A stretch of DNA of 50,392 nucleotides from contig JAACAK010000064.1 in NCBI GenBank assembly GCA_011774835.1, forward strand, positions 15,362-65,753, written 5' to 3'. Every line of letters starts with the position of its first letter. Positions within the stretch are counted from its first letter, which is position 1. The DNA is from Candidatus Kutchimonas denitrificans (GTDB lineage Bacteria; Gemmatimonadota; Gemmatimonadetes; Palauibacterales; KS3-K002). This document shows positions 38,140 to 47,663 of the stretch, in pieces. A program made the position numbers and the translations under genes. A model generated the notes under the pieces. It was given only the letters and a program-made list of their open reading frames with translations, was not told where the DNA came from and did not search any database.

Positions 38140-38269
38140 GCCGCATGCTTGGCCGGACGGATACTGTAAGTCCCTGTTTCAATTAGACTTAGATGCATCG
38201 ATCTCGAAAACTCGCGTCGCCCATATGGCCCTCGCACCACATCGACTTGGGGCGGCGTGGATCGCGCCC

Positions 38270-38288
38270 GCCCGTCCGTCGGACGGGC
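38270..38288. other. Strong 8-bp stem, 3-nt loop hairpin
   Basis: GCCCGTCC-GTC-GGACGGGC in the divergent gap. There is no following T-run on either strand. It may be an operator or leader hairpin for the leftward operon, whose start is 131 nt away. Confidence 0.5.
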
Positions 38289-38437
38289 ACCCCGAGGAGT
38301 CAGCCGGTCTGACCCGATCCCGCATCCTCAGCGGGGCTCTCGCAAGCCGGCAACCCGGCAGTGTTGGGTCGCTGCAACACCCCCTGCCGCAGGGCTGAAT
38401 TCGGCCCCCGAATCGCGCCAGATCGAGCCTTGGCGTA

Positions 38438-38453
38438 AGGTATAGAAGTTGCT
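38438..38453 (+). promoter_or_regulatory. Moderate sigma54-like site toward the polymerase gene
   Basis: AGGTATAGAAGTTGCT: perfect TTGCT at -12 and GG at -24 with correct spacing, but GGTA in place of GGCA. The -12 element lies about 93 nt before ATG 38545. Confidence 0.35.
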
Positions 38454-38544
38454 CCTTTGCTGTTTTTACACGCTCGCAGGCTCGGCTGCCGTGGGAAGGC
38501 CGAGCGCGTCCAGCCAACCTAAAACCCCGCATACCGTCAAGAGG

Positions 38545-39987
38545 ATGTCTCGGGTCATCTCAGAAGCTCCTGCAACGGTGCGCCATAGCAGCTTACGAAG
38601 ACGGCGACACGGAAATGAATCCGATCGTTCGACGGTGCCCGGTATGCTGGCGTTCGTGGGTCTCATCTGCTGGGTCGTGTGGGCCACCACCTATCAATTC
38701 CCTGGCACCGAGGCGGTGGCCGCGCTTGGTATTGCGGCCGTTATCGTTGATCGTGTGTTGCAGGGCAAAGCTCCGGACATCGGTGGCAGCATCGGTATCT
38801 GGATGCTGTTTTTTGGAGGGGTTGCCCTCCTCTCACTCGGGATATCGATCTGGCTCGGCCGTTCGATCGAAGAAGTGCGCGAACTGGGCAAGCTCTACCT
38901 CATATTCCTGCTCACACTCAACGCTACGACCTCCGACAAGCGGCTGCGGGTGCTCTTGCTATTGACGATTGTCATGCTTGCGCTCTACCCGGCGCGCGGA
39001 TCGATCACCGACTATCTCAGCGGTACGGTCAAGGTATCGGGACGGGCCGATTGGTTCGGCGTATTTGGCAATGCGAACGCGCTTGCCGCAATTCTCGCGA
39101 TGTTCCTGCCTTTCCCGTGGGTCTGGATGCGACACGCGAAACGGTGGCCGATCAAGTTGGCTTCCGGCGGCGTTGTATTGTTGTTCGTAATCGCCATCCA
39201 GTACTCGAACTCTCGCTCCGGAACCCTGGCAATGGTTGCGCTGCTGATCTCCCTTGTGGTGGCGGCAACTCACAAGCTGCGGGCTGCCGGCGTGAGCTTA
39301 TTGGTCCTCATCGCGGTGCTGACCTTCGGTCCGGCCGACTGGCGCGAGCGCATGGTCACCATGATTCCGGGTTATTCCTCCGACGAACTCACGGAGACGC
39401 AGGAGGATGCTGTGGGAAACTGGAAGAGCAGAGTCACGATCTGGAAGGCAGCGCTGAGAGTAGTAGCGGATAGGCCAATCCTCGGCGTCGGGGCGGGAGC
39501 GTTCGAGGAGGCGCACAGGCATTATCAAGACGCACCAGCCTGGAAGGGCGGGCGGCTTTGGCGCGACGCCCACAACTCGTTTGTCAGGGTAAGCGCCGAA
39601 ATGGGTTTACTCGGGTTGACGGGTTTCATCGGCTTCCTGGTGGCGAGCTACCGCCTGGGGTTCCAAGCCATCCGCCGCCTGCGGAGCGCAGGCCTCGGCA
39701 ACAGCATGTGGGCTGCGGAGATACGTGCCGCTATGGCAGGACTTTCCGCCTTTCTCGTCACCAATCTGTTCAATTCGTTTCACATGATCTGGTATTTCTA
39801 TTTCTTGCTGGCCATCCTGATCCTGCTCACACGCAGTGCGTACAAAGTCGCTGCGGCGCCGCTACCTGCAGCGGTGTTTGCCACGCGCGGTCGTACGCAC
39901 CGTTTTGCGAAGCCGCGGCTGGCCGCACGGTCCATGCAGAGACTCACTCACGCTCCCGGAATCGTGAGAGACTCGATCGGCTCATGA
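38545..39987 (+). CDS. O-antigen-ligase/polymerase family membrane protein (Wzy-like)
   Basis: 480 residues from ATG 38545 (AAGAGG just before it); a further upstream start (38449) or ATG 38644 cannot be excluded. About eleven membrane helices. A large loop around residues 240-330 contains VGNWKSRVTIWKAALRVVADRPILGVGAGAF and DAHNSFV, the typical W-x-A and H-N pattern of the Wzy_C/O-antigen-ligase family. It should polymerise flipped EPS repeat units, or ligate them, on the periplasmic side. It starts the rightward run polymerase, lyase, methyltransferase and amidotransferase 3, probably continuing to 48692. Confidence 0.85.
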   Translation: MSRVISEAPATVRHSSLRRRRHGNESDRSTVPGMLAFVGLICWVVWATTYQFPGTEAVAALGIAAVIVDRVLQGKAPDIGGSIGIWMLFFGGVALLSLGISIWLGRSIEEVRELGKLYLIFLLTLNATTSDKRLRVLLLLTIVMLALYPARGSITDYLSGTVKVSGRADWFGVFGNANALAAILAMFLPFPWVWMRHAKRWPIKLASGGVVLLFVIAIQYSNSRSGTLAMVALLISLVVAATHKLRAAGVSLLVLIAVLTFGPADWRERMVTMIPGYSSDELTETQEDAVGNWKSRVTIWKAALRVVADRPILGVGAGAFEEAHRHYQDAPAWKGGRLWRDAHNSFVRVSAEMGLLGLTGFIGFLVASYRLGFQAIRRLRSAGLGNSMWAAEIRAAMAGLSAFLVTNLFNSFHMIWYFYFLLAILILLTRSAYKVAAAPLPAAVFATRGRTHRFAKPRLAARSMQRLTHAPGIVRDSIGS

Positions 39988-40017
39988 TTCCCTGCGTAGA
40001 TATCCCGACGCCCATCC

Positions 40018-42324
40018 ATGCGTTACACAGCAATTGAGCTTGTCTGGCGGGCAGCCAGAACCACGCCAGGTGAGCTGCTGACGCGTTTACGGCAAGCAGC
40101 CTGGAAGACTGCCGGCCGCCTGAACTTCGCAGGTCGGGGGTCGGGACGACTAACGGTCCCGGGTTCGAAACGGACATTGACGCCTGCGCTACTCGACTTC
40201 GGCGAGACTGCCCGAGTGGCTCGCGATCTGGATCCGGCGGCGGCGGACTCACTGGTTGAGCGGGCCGACGCCATTTGCCAAGGACGCTTCGAGACGTTGG
40301 GATTCGGTCTCTTACACTTCGGCGAACCGGTCAACTGGCATCTCGATCCTGTGCACCAGCGACAGACTCCCGTACAGCATTTCAGCCGAATTCGCCCGCT
40401 CGACTTCGAAGCCGTTGGCGACCACAAGATCGTCTGGGAGCTCAACCGCCACGCGTTTCTCATCACGCTTGCGCAGGCATTCGCGTTAACGGGCGACAGC
40501 CGGTACGCGGCGCGCGCGGCTGAGTTGCTCGATGCGTGGCTCGAGGCGAATCCGTTCGGTATAGGTGTCAACTGGGCAAGCAGTCTGGAGGTTTCTTTCC
40601 GTGCGATAGCCTGGATCTATGTCTGGCCCGTGTTTAGTTCCGACTCCTGTTTCAGTCGCCAACTGTGCGAGAGATGGCTTCGGAGTATCGATTCCCACGC
40701 GATTCACATCTCACGATTCGTTTCATACTATTTCGCTCCTAATACACATCTCCTGGGCGAAGGGCTGGCTCTCTATTTGATCGGCTTACTCTTTCCCGAG
40801 CTGGACAAGGCACCAAGGTTCAAAAGGCTTGGCAGGCAAATCCTGACAGCCGAATTCGAGCGACAGCTGTTATCGGACGGCTTTCATTATGAACAAAGCG
40901 CCTGCTATCACCGTTACACCGTGGAGTTCTTGCTCGCGAAGCTTATCGCTACGGCGGCATACGGATACGAGCCAATCGGCGAAATGCGTCGGCAGCTCTC
41001 ACGCGCCGTCGACGCGCTTCTCCCACTCGTGCAGCCCGATGGAATCCTGGTCAACGTCGGCGACGAGGATGGGGGGCAACTATTCCGACTGAGTACAGAC
41101 GACCCGCTCGACGCGCGCCCGCTGCTGGCCGCGGCAGCCGTGCTTTTGCGGCGACCAGACCTCAAGTGCGTTGTGGGACCTTTTCCCCCAGAGGTTGCCT
41201 GGCTACTGGGTGCCGATGCTTTGCGCGATTACCTGGAGTTGGAGTGCGAGGTCCCGCCATCCACATCACAGCGTCTGAAAGTCGCAGGTTACTGCGGTAT
41301 GCGCGACAGTTGGCAGCGATCGGCCTCCTACCTTCTTTTCGATGCCGGTCCCCACGGCGCAGCCCGTTGCCGCTACGGACACTCTCATGCCGACGCGCTG
41401 AGCATCGCGGTCGCTTCTCGCGGCACTCCCTTCGTCGTCGACCCGGGCACCGGCAGCTATTCCGACGCGCTGACACGTGAACGACTGCGCGCGACCTCGG
41501 CTCATAGCACCGCCTGGATCGAAAACCGTCCCCAAGCCCAGCCGGCTGAGACCTTTGCCTGGAAGACGGCAGCGAATGCGAAGCTGGTGGCTTGGCTGAC
41601 TTCGAGCGAGTTCGACCTTGCCGAGGCGGTCCACGACGGCTATGCGCAGGACCGTGGCCGAGTTTGCCACCGCCGGCGCGTCGTCTACTGGAAGCGTCAC
41701 GGTTGGCTACTCTGGGATGTCTTCGAGGGCGTCGGCGACTACACTCTTTTTCTCCAGTTCGTGCTCGCCGCCACGCCTCCCGACGTAGTCATCAGCGGCA
41801 CGGCCGTCGAAGCACCGCAGGGCTCGATCGGCGTGCTGCCACCTCGGCTCAGCAAGCGACTTCGTGCCGAGGCACTACCGATTACTGTCTCACCGCGCTA
41901 CGGCCGGCTCGACATGGCCACGCAGTTCAGGGTATCAGCTCGTGCTACCTTGCCCGCCGACTTCGTCACATTGATCCGCTGCCGGGACGGCGGACCGGTT
42001 GCGAGCCTTGCAGGCGACGCGGAAGTGGAAGCCGCTGCGGACGAGCCCGGCAACAACGGCCGGAGGGGCCGTGCCTGCCGCGACGCTTCGACAGGTGATC
42101 GGATCATTCTTCAGGCGTTCGGCCGGGACAGTTTAGCCACGGACTGCCTCCGCACCGACGCAGCCGTGTTATGGCATTCCGAGCAGACAGGTCAGGCTCT
42201 GCTGGCACGGGGCCGCGAGTTGACCGTCCACAGCAAGGAGCTTCTCGCCAGCGAGAATGGCGGCAACTGGCTCATCAAAGACGAGCGACCGGTGCCGATA
42301 GCGACGGACGAGTTCTCTATTTGA
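40018..42324 (+). CDS. Heparinase II/III-like (alginate-lyase superfamily) protein
   Basis: 768 residues from ATG 40018, 30 nt after the polymerase. The N-terminal alpha-toroid (about 60-370) has WELNRHAFL, NWASSLEVSFRAIAW, NTHLLGEGLALY and SACYHRYTVEFLL. The C-terminal beta-sandwich has RYGHSHADALSI and DPGTGSY. These are the heparinase II/III family patterns, with likely catalytic Tyr/His and metal-site residues. There is no signal peptide at the N-terminus, odd for an enzyme acting on exported uronate polymer. Such proteins in EPS operons may trim, epimerise or degrade polymer that accumulates in the cell (inference). Confidence 0.88.
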   Translation: MRYTAIELVWRAARTTPGELLTRLRQAAWKTAGRLNFAGRGSGRLTVPGSKRTLTPALLDFGETARVARDLDPAAADSLVERADAICQGRFETLGFGLLHFGEPVNWHLDPVHQRQTPVQHFSRIRPLDFEAVGDHKIVWELNRHAFLITLAQAFALTGDSRYAARAAELLDAWLEANPFGIGVNWASSLEVSFRAIAWIYVWPVFSSDSCFSRQLCERWLRSIDSHAIHISRFVSYYFAPNTHLLGEGLALYLIGLLFPELDKAPRFKRLGRQILTAEFERQLLSDGFHYEQSACYHRYTVEFLLAKLIATAAYGYEPIGEMRRQLSRAVDALLPLVQPDGILVNVGDEDGGQLFRLSTDDPLDARPLLAAAAVLLRRPDLKCVVGPFPPEVAWLLGADALRDYLELECEVPPSTSQRLKVAGYCGMRDSWQRSASYLLFDAGPHGAARCRYGHSHADALSIAVASRGTPFVVDPGTGSYSDALTRERLRATSAHSTAWIENRPQAQPAETFAWKTAANAKLVAWLTSSEFDLAEAVHDGYAQDRGRVCHRRRVVYWKRHGWLLWDVFEGVGDYTLFLQFVLAATPPDVVISGTAVEAPQGSIGVLPPRLSKRLRAEALPITVSPRYGRLDMATQFRVSARATLPADFVTLIRCRDGGPVASLAGDAEVEAAADEPGNNGRRGRACRDASTGDRIILQAFGRDSLATDCLRTDAAVLWHSEQTGQALLARGRELTVHSKELLASENGGNWLIKDERPVPIATDEFSI

Positions 42325-42326
42325 AG

Positions 42327-43172
42327 ATGGACCGGATTCAAGAGGCGTATCGGATCGAGAGGGACCTGGCTCATCGACTGCGGTCCGCTCCCAAGGAATT
42401 TCGTACCCAGACGGTACGGGCCGTCTACGCCGACCTGTATCGACGGGTACACTGGCACCCGGACTTGACCCGGTCCCTCGAAGAACGGCGAAGGCGCGTC
42501 GCCGAGCTACGTTTCGCCTACGGGCGATGGATATCCAGCGCCGGCTCGGTACTCGAAATCGGGGCCGGCAGTTGCGACTTTTTGGCAGAGCTCGCGCTGG
42601 ACTATCCAGGCAAGCGCCTCGCCGGAATCGACGTCGCCCGTGACCCGCTCCTATCCGCAGCCTCCTCATTGCCGGCCAACGTTCAGTTCACACAGGCGGC
42701 GGCGTCGGCGATCCCATACCGAAACGGAAGTTTCGATTTCGTGTTTTGCTCGCAAGTGCTCGAACACTTTCACCCGGACGATGTGCCAGACCATATGGCC
42801 GAGGTCGCACGCGTTCTGAGAAGCGACGGTTGGTTCGGGTTCGACACTCCTAACCGAATCACCGGACCGCACGATATTTCACGCGGCTTCACTCCCGAAG
42901 CAACGGGCTTGCATCTAAAAGAATGGACGTTCGAGGAATTGCTGGTCCTACTGCTCGAGAATGGGTTTCGCACAGTACTCGCACGCTCTGTGCCGGGACG
43001 AGCGGCGCGCTGGCTGCGATTGCCTGCGCCCGGGCCGTTGGTCGACGCACGCCGCAAGATCGCCATCGAGCGAAGAGTCGCTCGGATTCAGCACGTCGGG
43101 CGTCGGAGGCTGCTGGGACGATTGCTCGGCCTCAACGGTATCTACCTTTATGCTCAACGGAGCAACCGCTAA
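42327..43172 (+). CDS. Class I SAM-dependent methyltransferase (Methyltransf_11-like)
   Basis: 281 residues from ATG 42327, two bases after the lyase stop. An N-terminal helical region leads into motif I SVLEIGAGSCDFL, motif II GIDVARDPL and the post-motif FDFVFCSQVLEHFHPDDV. The C-terminal part has GWFGFDTPNR. It resembles methyltransferases of lipopolysaccharide/EPS clusters that act on sugars or carrier-linked intermediates; the target is unknown. It abuts the next ATG without a gap. Confidence 0.85.
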   Translation: MDRIQEAYRIERDLAHRLRSAPKEFRTQTVRAVYADLYRRVHWHPDLTRSLEERRRRVAELRFAYGRWISSAGSVLEIGAGSCDFLAELALDYPGKRLAGIDVARDPLLSAASSLPANVQFTQAAASAIPYRNGSFDFVFCSQVLEHFHPDDVPDHMAEVARVLRSDGWFGFDTPNRITGPHDISRGFTPEATGLHLKEWTFEELLVLLLENGFRTVLARSVPGRAARWLRLPAPGPLVDARRKIAIERRVARIQHVGRRRLLGRLLGLNGIYLYAQRSNR

Positions 43173-45092
43173 ATGTGCGGGATCTGCGGGATCGCGTACT
43201 CCGAACGGCAGCGAAGCGTCGATCGATCGCACCTCGAGGCCATGATGTCCACGCTCGTGCATCGCGGGCCCGACGACTGCGGTATCCATCTCGATGGATG
43301 TGTGGGCCTCGGACATCGTCGGCTCAGCATCGTGGACGTCGAGGGTGGTCACCAGCCCCTGTCCAACGAGGATGAGACGATTTGGATCAGTGCTAACGGG
43401 GAGATTTACAATCACCCGGAGCTTCATGACGAGCTCACCAAGCGCGGTCACCGCTACCGCACGCGATCCGACAACGAGACTGTCATCCACCTTTATGAAG
43501 AACGGGGCCCGGCGTGCTTCGGCGACCTGCGCGGCATGTTCGCGTTCGCTCTTTGGGATGCCCGCTCGCGTCGACTGCTACTCGCCCGCGACCGTCTCGG
43601 TATCAAGCCTCTTTACTACTGGATCTCGCCCCACGGAGACATCGTCTGGGCCTCGGAAATCAAAGCGCTTCTGGCAACGCCCTACGTACGCCCGGCTCTC
43701 AACCACGCAGCACTCCCGGAGTACCTCGTTCACCGTTATACCACCGGTCGTACAACCCTGTTTCGGAATATTCACCGGCTGCTCCCTGGTCATTATCTCA
43801 CCTGGCAAGCCGGGGGTGTGTCGGAGCGGCGCTATTGGTCCCTTGCCGACCTTGTCAACGAAGACGCGAACCGAAAACTCAACCTGTCTGACAGCCAAGA
43901 AGCTTTTGAAGCCGAGTTCAAGGACTCAGTACGATCGCATCTCATGAGCGACGTACCTCTCGGGATGTTCCTCAGTGGCGGCATCGATTCGAGTGCCGTT
44001 GCCGTATACATGCGCGATTTGATCGGTCAACGTCTGAGTACGTTCTCGGTCGGCTACGAGGGTGGTAGCGAGTCGGAATTGAGCTACGCCCGCAGCGTAG
44101 CGCGCCACATCGGTTCCGCCCACCACGAGGTCGTCGTATCGGACACACAGTTCTTCGAAGCGCTGCCCAAGCTCGTGTGGCATGAGGACGAGCCGATCGC
44201 CTTTCCCTCCAGCATATCACTCTACTTCGTCGCCGCCCTCGCGCGCGGGTCGGTCAAAGTCGTCCTGACCGGCGAGGGCAGCGATGAGCTCTTTGCCGGT
44301 TACGGAAAGTACCTGCGGACGATCTGGAACTTCCGACTCGGTGATAAATACGAACGGCTCCCAGCTCACTTGCGGCGCTGGATTCGACAGGTGGTTCGCG
44401 CGCTCCCGCAGACGAACCGAACGTTTCGCCGTTTGGAACGCACGTTCCTCGCGCGCCCGGTCGATCCCGAGCAGCTATACTTCGACAACTTTGGTGTTTA
44501 CACCGCCTCCGACTTGCCGCACTTGCTGAGCCCAGAACTATGGGCAGTCGCGGGTAACGGCAACGCCGACCTGTTCGGCGGGCAGCGGAAGCTCTGGATG
44601 GAATCGGCGGCCGCCCCGCTCCTCACCCGATTACTCTACGTCGACACGCTGAGTTATCTGCACGAGCTGCTGATGAAGCAGGACCAAATGTCGATGGCGG
44701 CGTCGATCGAGAGCCGCGTCCCTTTCCTGGACAACAGACTCATCGACCTGGCATTTCGATTGCCCGAGCAAGCGAAGATCAAAAGTGGCAAGACCAAATG
44801 GGTCCTCCGTCAGGCGATGGAAGACAGACTTCCGAGCGAGATCCTCCAGCGACCCAAGATGGGGTTTCCCACACCGGTAGGGCGCTGGCTCGCCGGATCG
44901 CAGCGCGGCTGGATCGAAGATTTCGCCTTGAGCCCCGATCGGCTCTCGGCGCCCTTATTCAAACAGGAGTATATACGGCGGCTTGCCGATCAGCACTTGA
45001 GGGGACAGGTGGACCATACCGAGCGCCTGTGGGCCATCATCACTTTGGAGGTATGGGCGCAGCATTACCCGCAAGTCGTGACGGCTTCTTGA
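43173..45092 (+). CDS. Asparagine-synthase-type amidotransferase, copy 3
   Basis: 639 residues from ATG 43173, directly after the methyltransferase TAA. It has MCGICGIAY (Cys2), RGPDDCG, the PP-loop SGGIDSS and TGEGSDELFAGY, which differs from the SGDGGDELF of copies 1 and 2. The glutaminase site reads ANGEIYN. It is in a different transcription unit from copies 1 and 2. It is expected to make an amide on a sugar acid or other carboxylate of the EPS; true asparagine synthesis is also possible. Confidence 0.92.
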   Translation: MCGICGIAYSERQRSVDRSHLEAMMSTLVHRGPDDCGIHLDGCVGLGHRRLSIVDVEGGHQPLSNEDETIWISANGEIYNHPELHDELTKRGHRYRTRSDNETVIHLYEERGPACFGDLRGMFAFALWDARSRRLLLARDRLGIKPLYYWISPHGDIVWASEIKALLATPYVRPALNHAALPEYLVHRYTTGRTTLFRNIHRLLPGHYLTWQAGGVSERRYWSLADLVNEDANRKLNLSDSQEAFEAEFKDSVRSHLMSDVPLGMFLSGGIDSSAVAVYMRDLIGQRLSTFSVGYEGGSESELSYARSVARHIGSAHHEVVVSDTQFFEALPKLVWHEDEPIAFPSSISLYFVAALARGSVKVVLTGEGSDELFAGYGKYLRTIWNFRLGDKYERLPAHLRRWIRQVVRALPQTNRTFRRLERTFLARPVDPEQLYFDNFGVYTASDLPHLLSPELWAVAGNGNADLFGGQRKLWMESAAAPLLTRLLYVDTLSYLHELLMKQDQMSMAASIESRVPFLDNRLIDLAFRLPEQAKIKSGKTKWVLRQAMEDRLPSEILQRPKMGFPTPVGRWLAGSQRGWIEDFALSPDRLSAPLFKQEYIRRLADQHLRGQVDHTERLWAIITLEVWAQHYPQVVTAS

Positions 45093-45216
45093 GGGCGCTT
45101 TGCGGGGCTCGCGGTAAGCATGGCAAACGAGCGACACCCGACGTCGGTGAGGCGCGATCACCATTATTCCCAGGCTCGTGTGTATATGCGCGGCGACTAT
45201 GGGATAATCGACAGCG

Positions 45217-46437
45217 ATGAAGATTCTTTGGGTAAAAACCAACCTCCTCCACCCGCTAAACAGCGGTGGCGTGATACGCACCTACAACATGCTCCGCCAA
45301 CTGAGTCGAGAGCACGAAGTAACCTACGTCGCACTCGACTCGGCCACGGAGGCCACGAGCCGCCGGCGCGCAGAGGAGTACTGCCTCCGGCTCATTCAAG
45401 TACCGTGGCGCGGAGCTCCTCGCCGAACCCAGTGGCAGTTCTATGTGCAGGCCCTCGCCAATCTGCGCTCCGATCTTCCGCTTCCCCTCGAGAGGTACCG
45501 AGTCCCGCAGCTCGAGGACGCTCTACATGGTCTTACCCAAAGGGAATCCTTCGATATCGCGGTGTGCGATTTTCTTTTCCCCGCCCTCCATTTCAGTGCC
45601 GTGCGTGGAACCCCCCGACTGCTGTTCCAACACAACGTCGAATCTCTTATCTGGGATCGAATGTGGAAGCACGCTCGGGGAATCGCGCGCCCTTATTTCC
45701 GGTCACAGGCGGAGAGGATGAGGCGCTGGGAGGCCCGGCTAGCGCAAGGGTTCGATCACGTGGTAACGGTGTCGATCGAAGATGCCCGGCTGATGCGCAA
45801 GTGGTTCGGCTTGCAGAATGTCACATCGATACCAACGGGGGTAGATACCGAGTACTTCCGGCCTCAGGCGGGTGGGCCGGAGCGGGATGTGGTATTCGTT
45901 GGATCGCTGGACTGGCTGCCCAACATCGATGGGGTCCGCTGGTTACTGTGCGAAGTATGGCCGATCATCCGCAATAACAGGCCGAGCGCCCGGCTTCACC
46001 TCGTAGGACGTCGGCCCTCACGAACGATTAGGCGGCTGACGAAGCGTACGCCAGGGATTGTACTCTGGCCCGATGTTCCCGACGTGAGGCAGCATCTCTG
46101 GCGGGCGGCCGCCGTGGTGGTACCGCTGCGCGTCGGAGGCGGAACCCGGCTCAAGATCTTCGAGGCTCTCGCCTGCCAGAAGGCCGTGGTCACCACGACC
46201 GTGGGAGCCGAGGGGCTGCCCGTGGCCAACGGGCGCCACGCGCTAGTCGCATCGGAAGCCACCGACTTCGCCAGCGCCGTTCTCACAATACTGGACGACC
46301 CGGAGCAGCGACGGCGACTAGGAGAGGCTGGCCGAAAATTGGTGAGCGAGCGTTACTCTTGGCGGGCGGTTGCGGATGCTTTTGCCGAGATCTGCAGGTC
46401 CGTCGTGTCCGCCGAACCGACACGGTCAGCAACATGA
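45217..46437 (+). CDS. Glycosyltransferase family 4 (resembles exosortase-associated transferase type)
   Basis: 406 residues from ATG 45217. The N-terminus MKILWVKTNLLHPLNSGG is typical of GT-B sugar transferases near exosortase genes. Later motifs are FQHNVESLIW, VSIEDARLM, VVFVGSLDWLPNIDGVRWL and VVPLRVGGGTRLKIFEALACQKAVVTT, the donor-binding region. It transfers a sugar to the growing EPS unit in the cytosol. A 124-nt gap precedes it, with a GGATAAT element near 45203 that could be a -10 box; otherwise it continues the rightward operon. It overlaps the next gene by ATGA. Confidence 0.88.
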   Translation: MKILWVKTNLLHPLNSGGVIRTYNMLRQLSREHEVTYVALDSATEATSRRRAEEYCLRLIQVPWRGAPRRTQWQFYVQALANLRSDLPLPLERYRVPQLEDALHGLTQRESFDIAVCDFLFPALHFSAVRGTPRLLFQHNVESLIWDRMWKHARGIARPYFRSQAERMRRWEARLAQGFDHVVTVSIEDARLMRKWFGLQNVTSIPTGVDTEYFRPQAGGPERDVVFVGSLDWLPNIDGVRWLLCEVWPIIRNNRPSARLHLVGRRPSRTIRRLTKRTPGIVLWPDVPDVRQHLWRAAAVVVPLRVGGGTRLKIFEALACQKAVVTTTVGAEGLPVANGRHALVASEATDFASAVLTILDDPEQRRRLGEAGRKLVSERYSWRAVADAFAEICRSVVSAEPTRSAT

Positions 46438-47606
46438 TCCTCGAAGCACTCTTCATAGTGGCGCTGGCGTTAGTCGCATATCCCTACCTGGTGTACCCGC
46501 TCCTGCTGTATGCCCTAACACGCAACCGGGATGGACCAGCGCCGCCACCGCCGGCGGTGGAGCTGCCGCCGGTTACGGTGATAACTTCAGTGTACAACGA
46601 GGCAGCCGTCATCGTCGACAAAGTCAAGAACCTGCTCTGTCTCAAGTATCCCACGGATCGCGTCAGGATCGTGATCGCCAGCGATGGCTCGCAAGACGAT
46701 ACCGTTCCACTGGCCCGCAATGCCAGCCAGGGACATGCCCACGTCGAGATCATTGATTTCGAGACTCGCCGTGGCAAAGCGTCAGTGCTCCACGATCTGG
46801 TAACACGGGCCCAGACCGACATAGTCGCTCTCTCAGACGCGAACACGTTCTTCGAGCCCGAGGCCCTCGAACGATTAACACGCTGGTTCTCAGATCCGGA
46901 AGTCGGCTGCGTGTGCGGACACATGGAGCTGATCCCCGCAGTCGAAGGTTCCCGGAACGAGAGTATGTACTGGACGCTGGAGACGCGGCTAAAGCAATGG
47001 GAGAACCGGGTGGGGGCAGTGCTCGGGGCAAACGGCGGCATCTATGCCTTTCGACGAGACGCTTACGAGCCGATAGCGGAGAACACCATCACCGATGACT
47101 TCGTGTTGCCCATGTTGATTCGCAAGCGCGGCTACCGGATAGTCTATGACTCCACGGCCGTGGCCACGGAAGAGACGGCGCCAACGATTTCCCACGAGTT
47201 CAAGCGCCGCACACGTATCGGGGCCGGGAACCTCCAGGCCCTCAGCTGGACTCGCGACCTCCTCCGACCGAGTGCCGGCTGGACCGCCTTCACGTACTGG
47301 TCGCACAAGGTCGCTCGCTGGGTCGCTCCGATTCTACTCGTCTCAGCCTTTCTCATCGCCCTCACCCAGATGGACGCCCCCTTCTACCGGGGAGTGGCGA
47401 TTGTCGGTATGGTGCTGCTGGCCGTCGCCCTCACGGGCTGGCTGCTCGAACGGGCTGGCAGGCGCGTCCCTCAGGGTCTCGCCGCGCCGTACGCCTTCGT
47501 CGCCTTGAATCTGGCGCTCGTGGCAGGCGCCGTGCAGTTCATTCGCGGGAAGCAATACGCGCGCTGGTCTCGAACGCCACGCGGCACCGAGTCGGCAGGT
47601 CCATAG
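46434..47606 (+). CDS. Membrane-bound family 2 glycosyltransferase
   Basis: 390 residues from ATG 46434 (ATGA overlap). A TM helix at 5-27 is followed by a GT-A domain: VITSVYNEAAVIVDKV, IASDGSQDDT, the acidic SDAN (about 134-137) and the acceptor-site ENTITDDFVLPMLI (about 216-229). Two or three TM helices lie at about 300-320, 328-350 and 358-375. The usual QxxRW motif is replaced by KRRTRIGAG. Such processive-type inverting transferases build polysaccharide chains at the inner membrane. It could be a chain-extending enzyme or add one residue. Confidence 0.88.
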   Translation: MILEALFIVALALVAYPYLVYPLLLYALTRNRDGPAPPPPAVELPPVTVITSVYNEAAVIVDKVKNLLCLKYPTDRVRIVIASDGSQDDTVPLARNASQGHAHVEIIDFETRRGKASVLHDLVTRAQTDIVALSDANTFFEPEALERLTRWFSDPEVGCVCGHMELIPAVEGSRNESMYWTLETRLKQWENRVGAVLGANGGIYAFRRDAYEPIAENTITDDFVLPMLIRKRGYRIVYDSTAVATEETAPTISHEFKRRTRIGAGNLQALSWTRDLLRPSAGWTAFTYWSHKVARWVAPILLVSAFLIALTQMDAPFYRGVAIVGMVLLAVALTGWLLERAGRRVPQGLAAPYAFVALNLALVAGAVQFIRGKQYARWSRTPRGTESAGP

Positions 47607-47663
47607 CCGCCACGCATCGAGTGGGAGAAACGTACAGCACTGTTGGATACTCACCGTGGTTCG

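Larger units (their letters stand above)
38140..38544. other. Divergent intergenic region between EPS sub-operons
   Basis: About 405 nt without a gene. It holds a strong hairpin (GCCCGTCC-GTC-GGACGGGC, 38270-38288), a smaller one (ATTCGG-CCC-CCGAAT, 38399-38413) and a moderate sigma54-like match (38438-38453). Promoters for the leftward GT4 operon and the rightward polymerase operon should be here. Confidence 0.5.
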
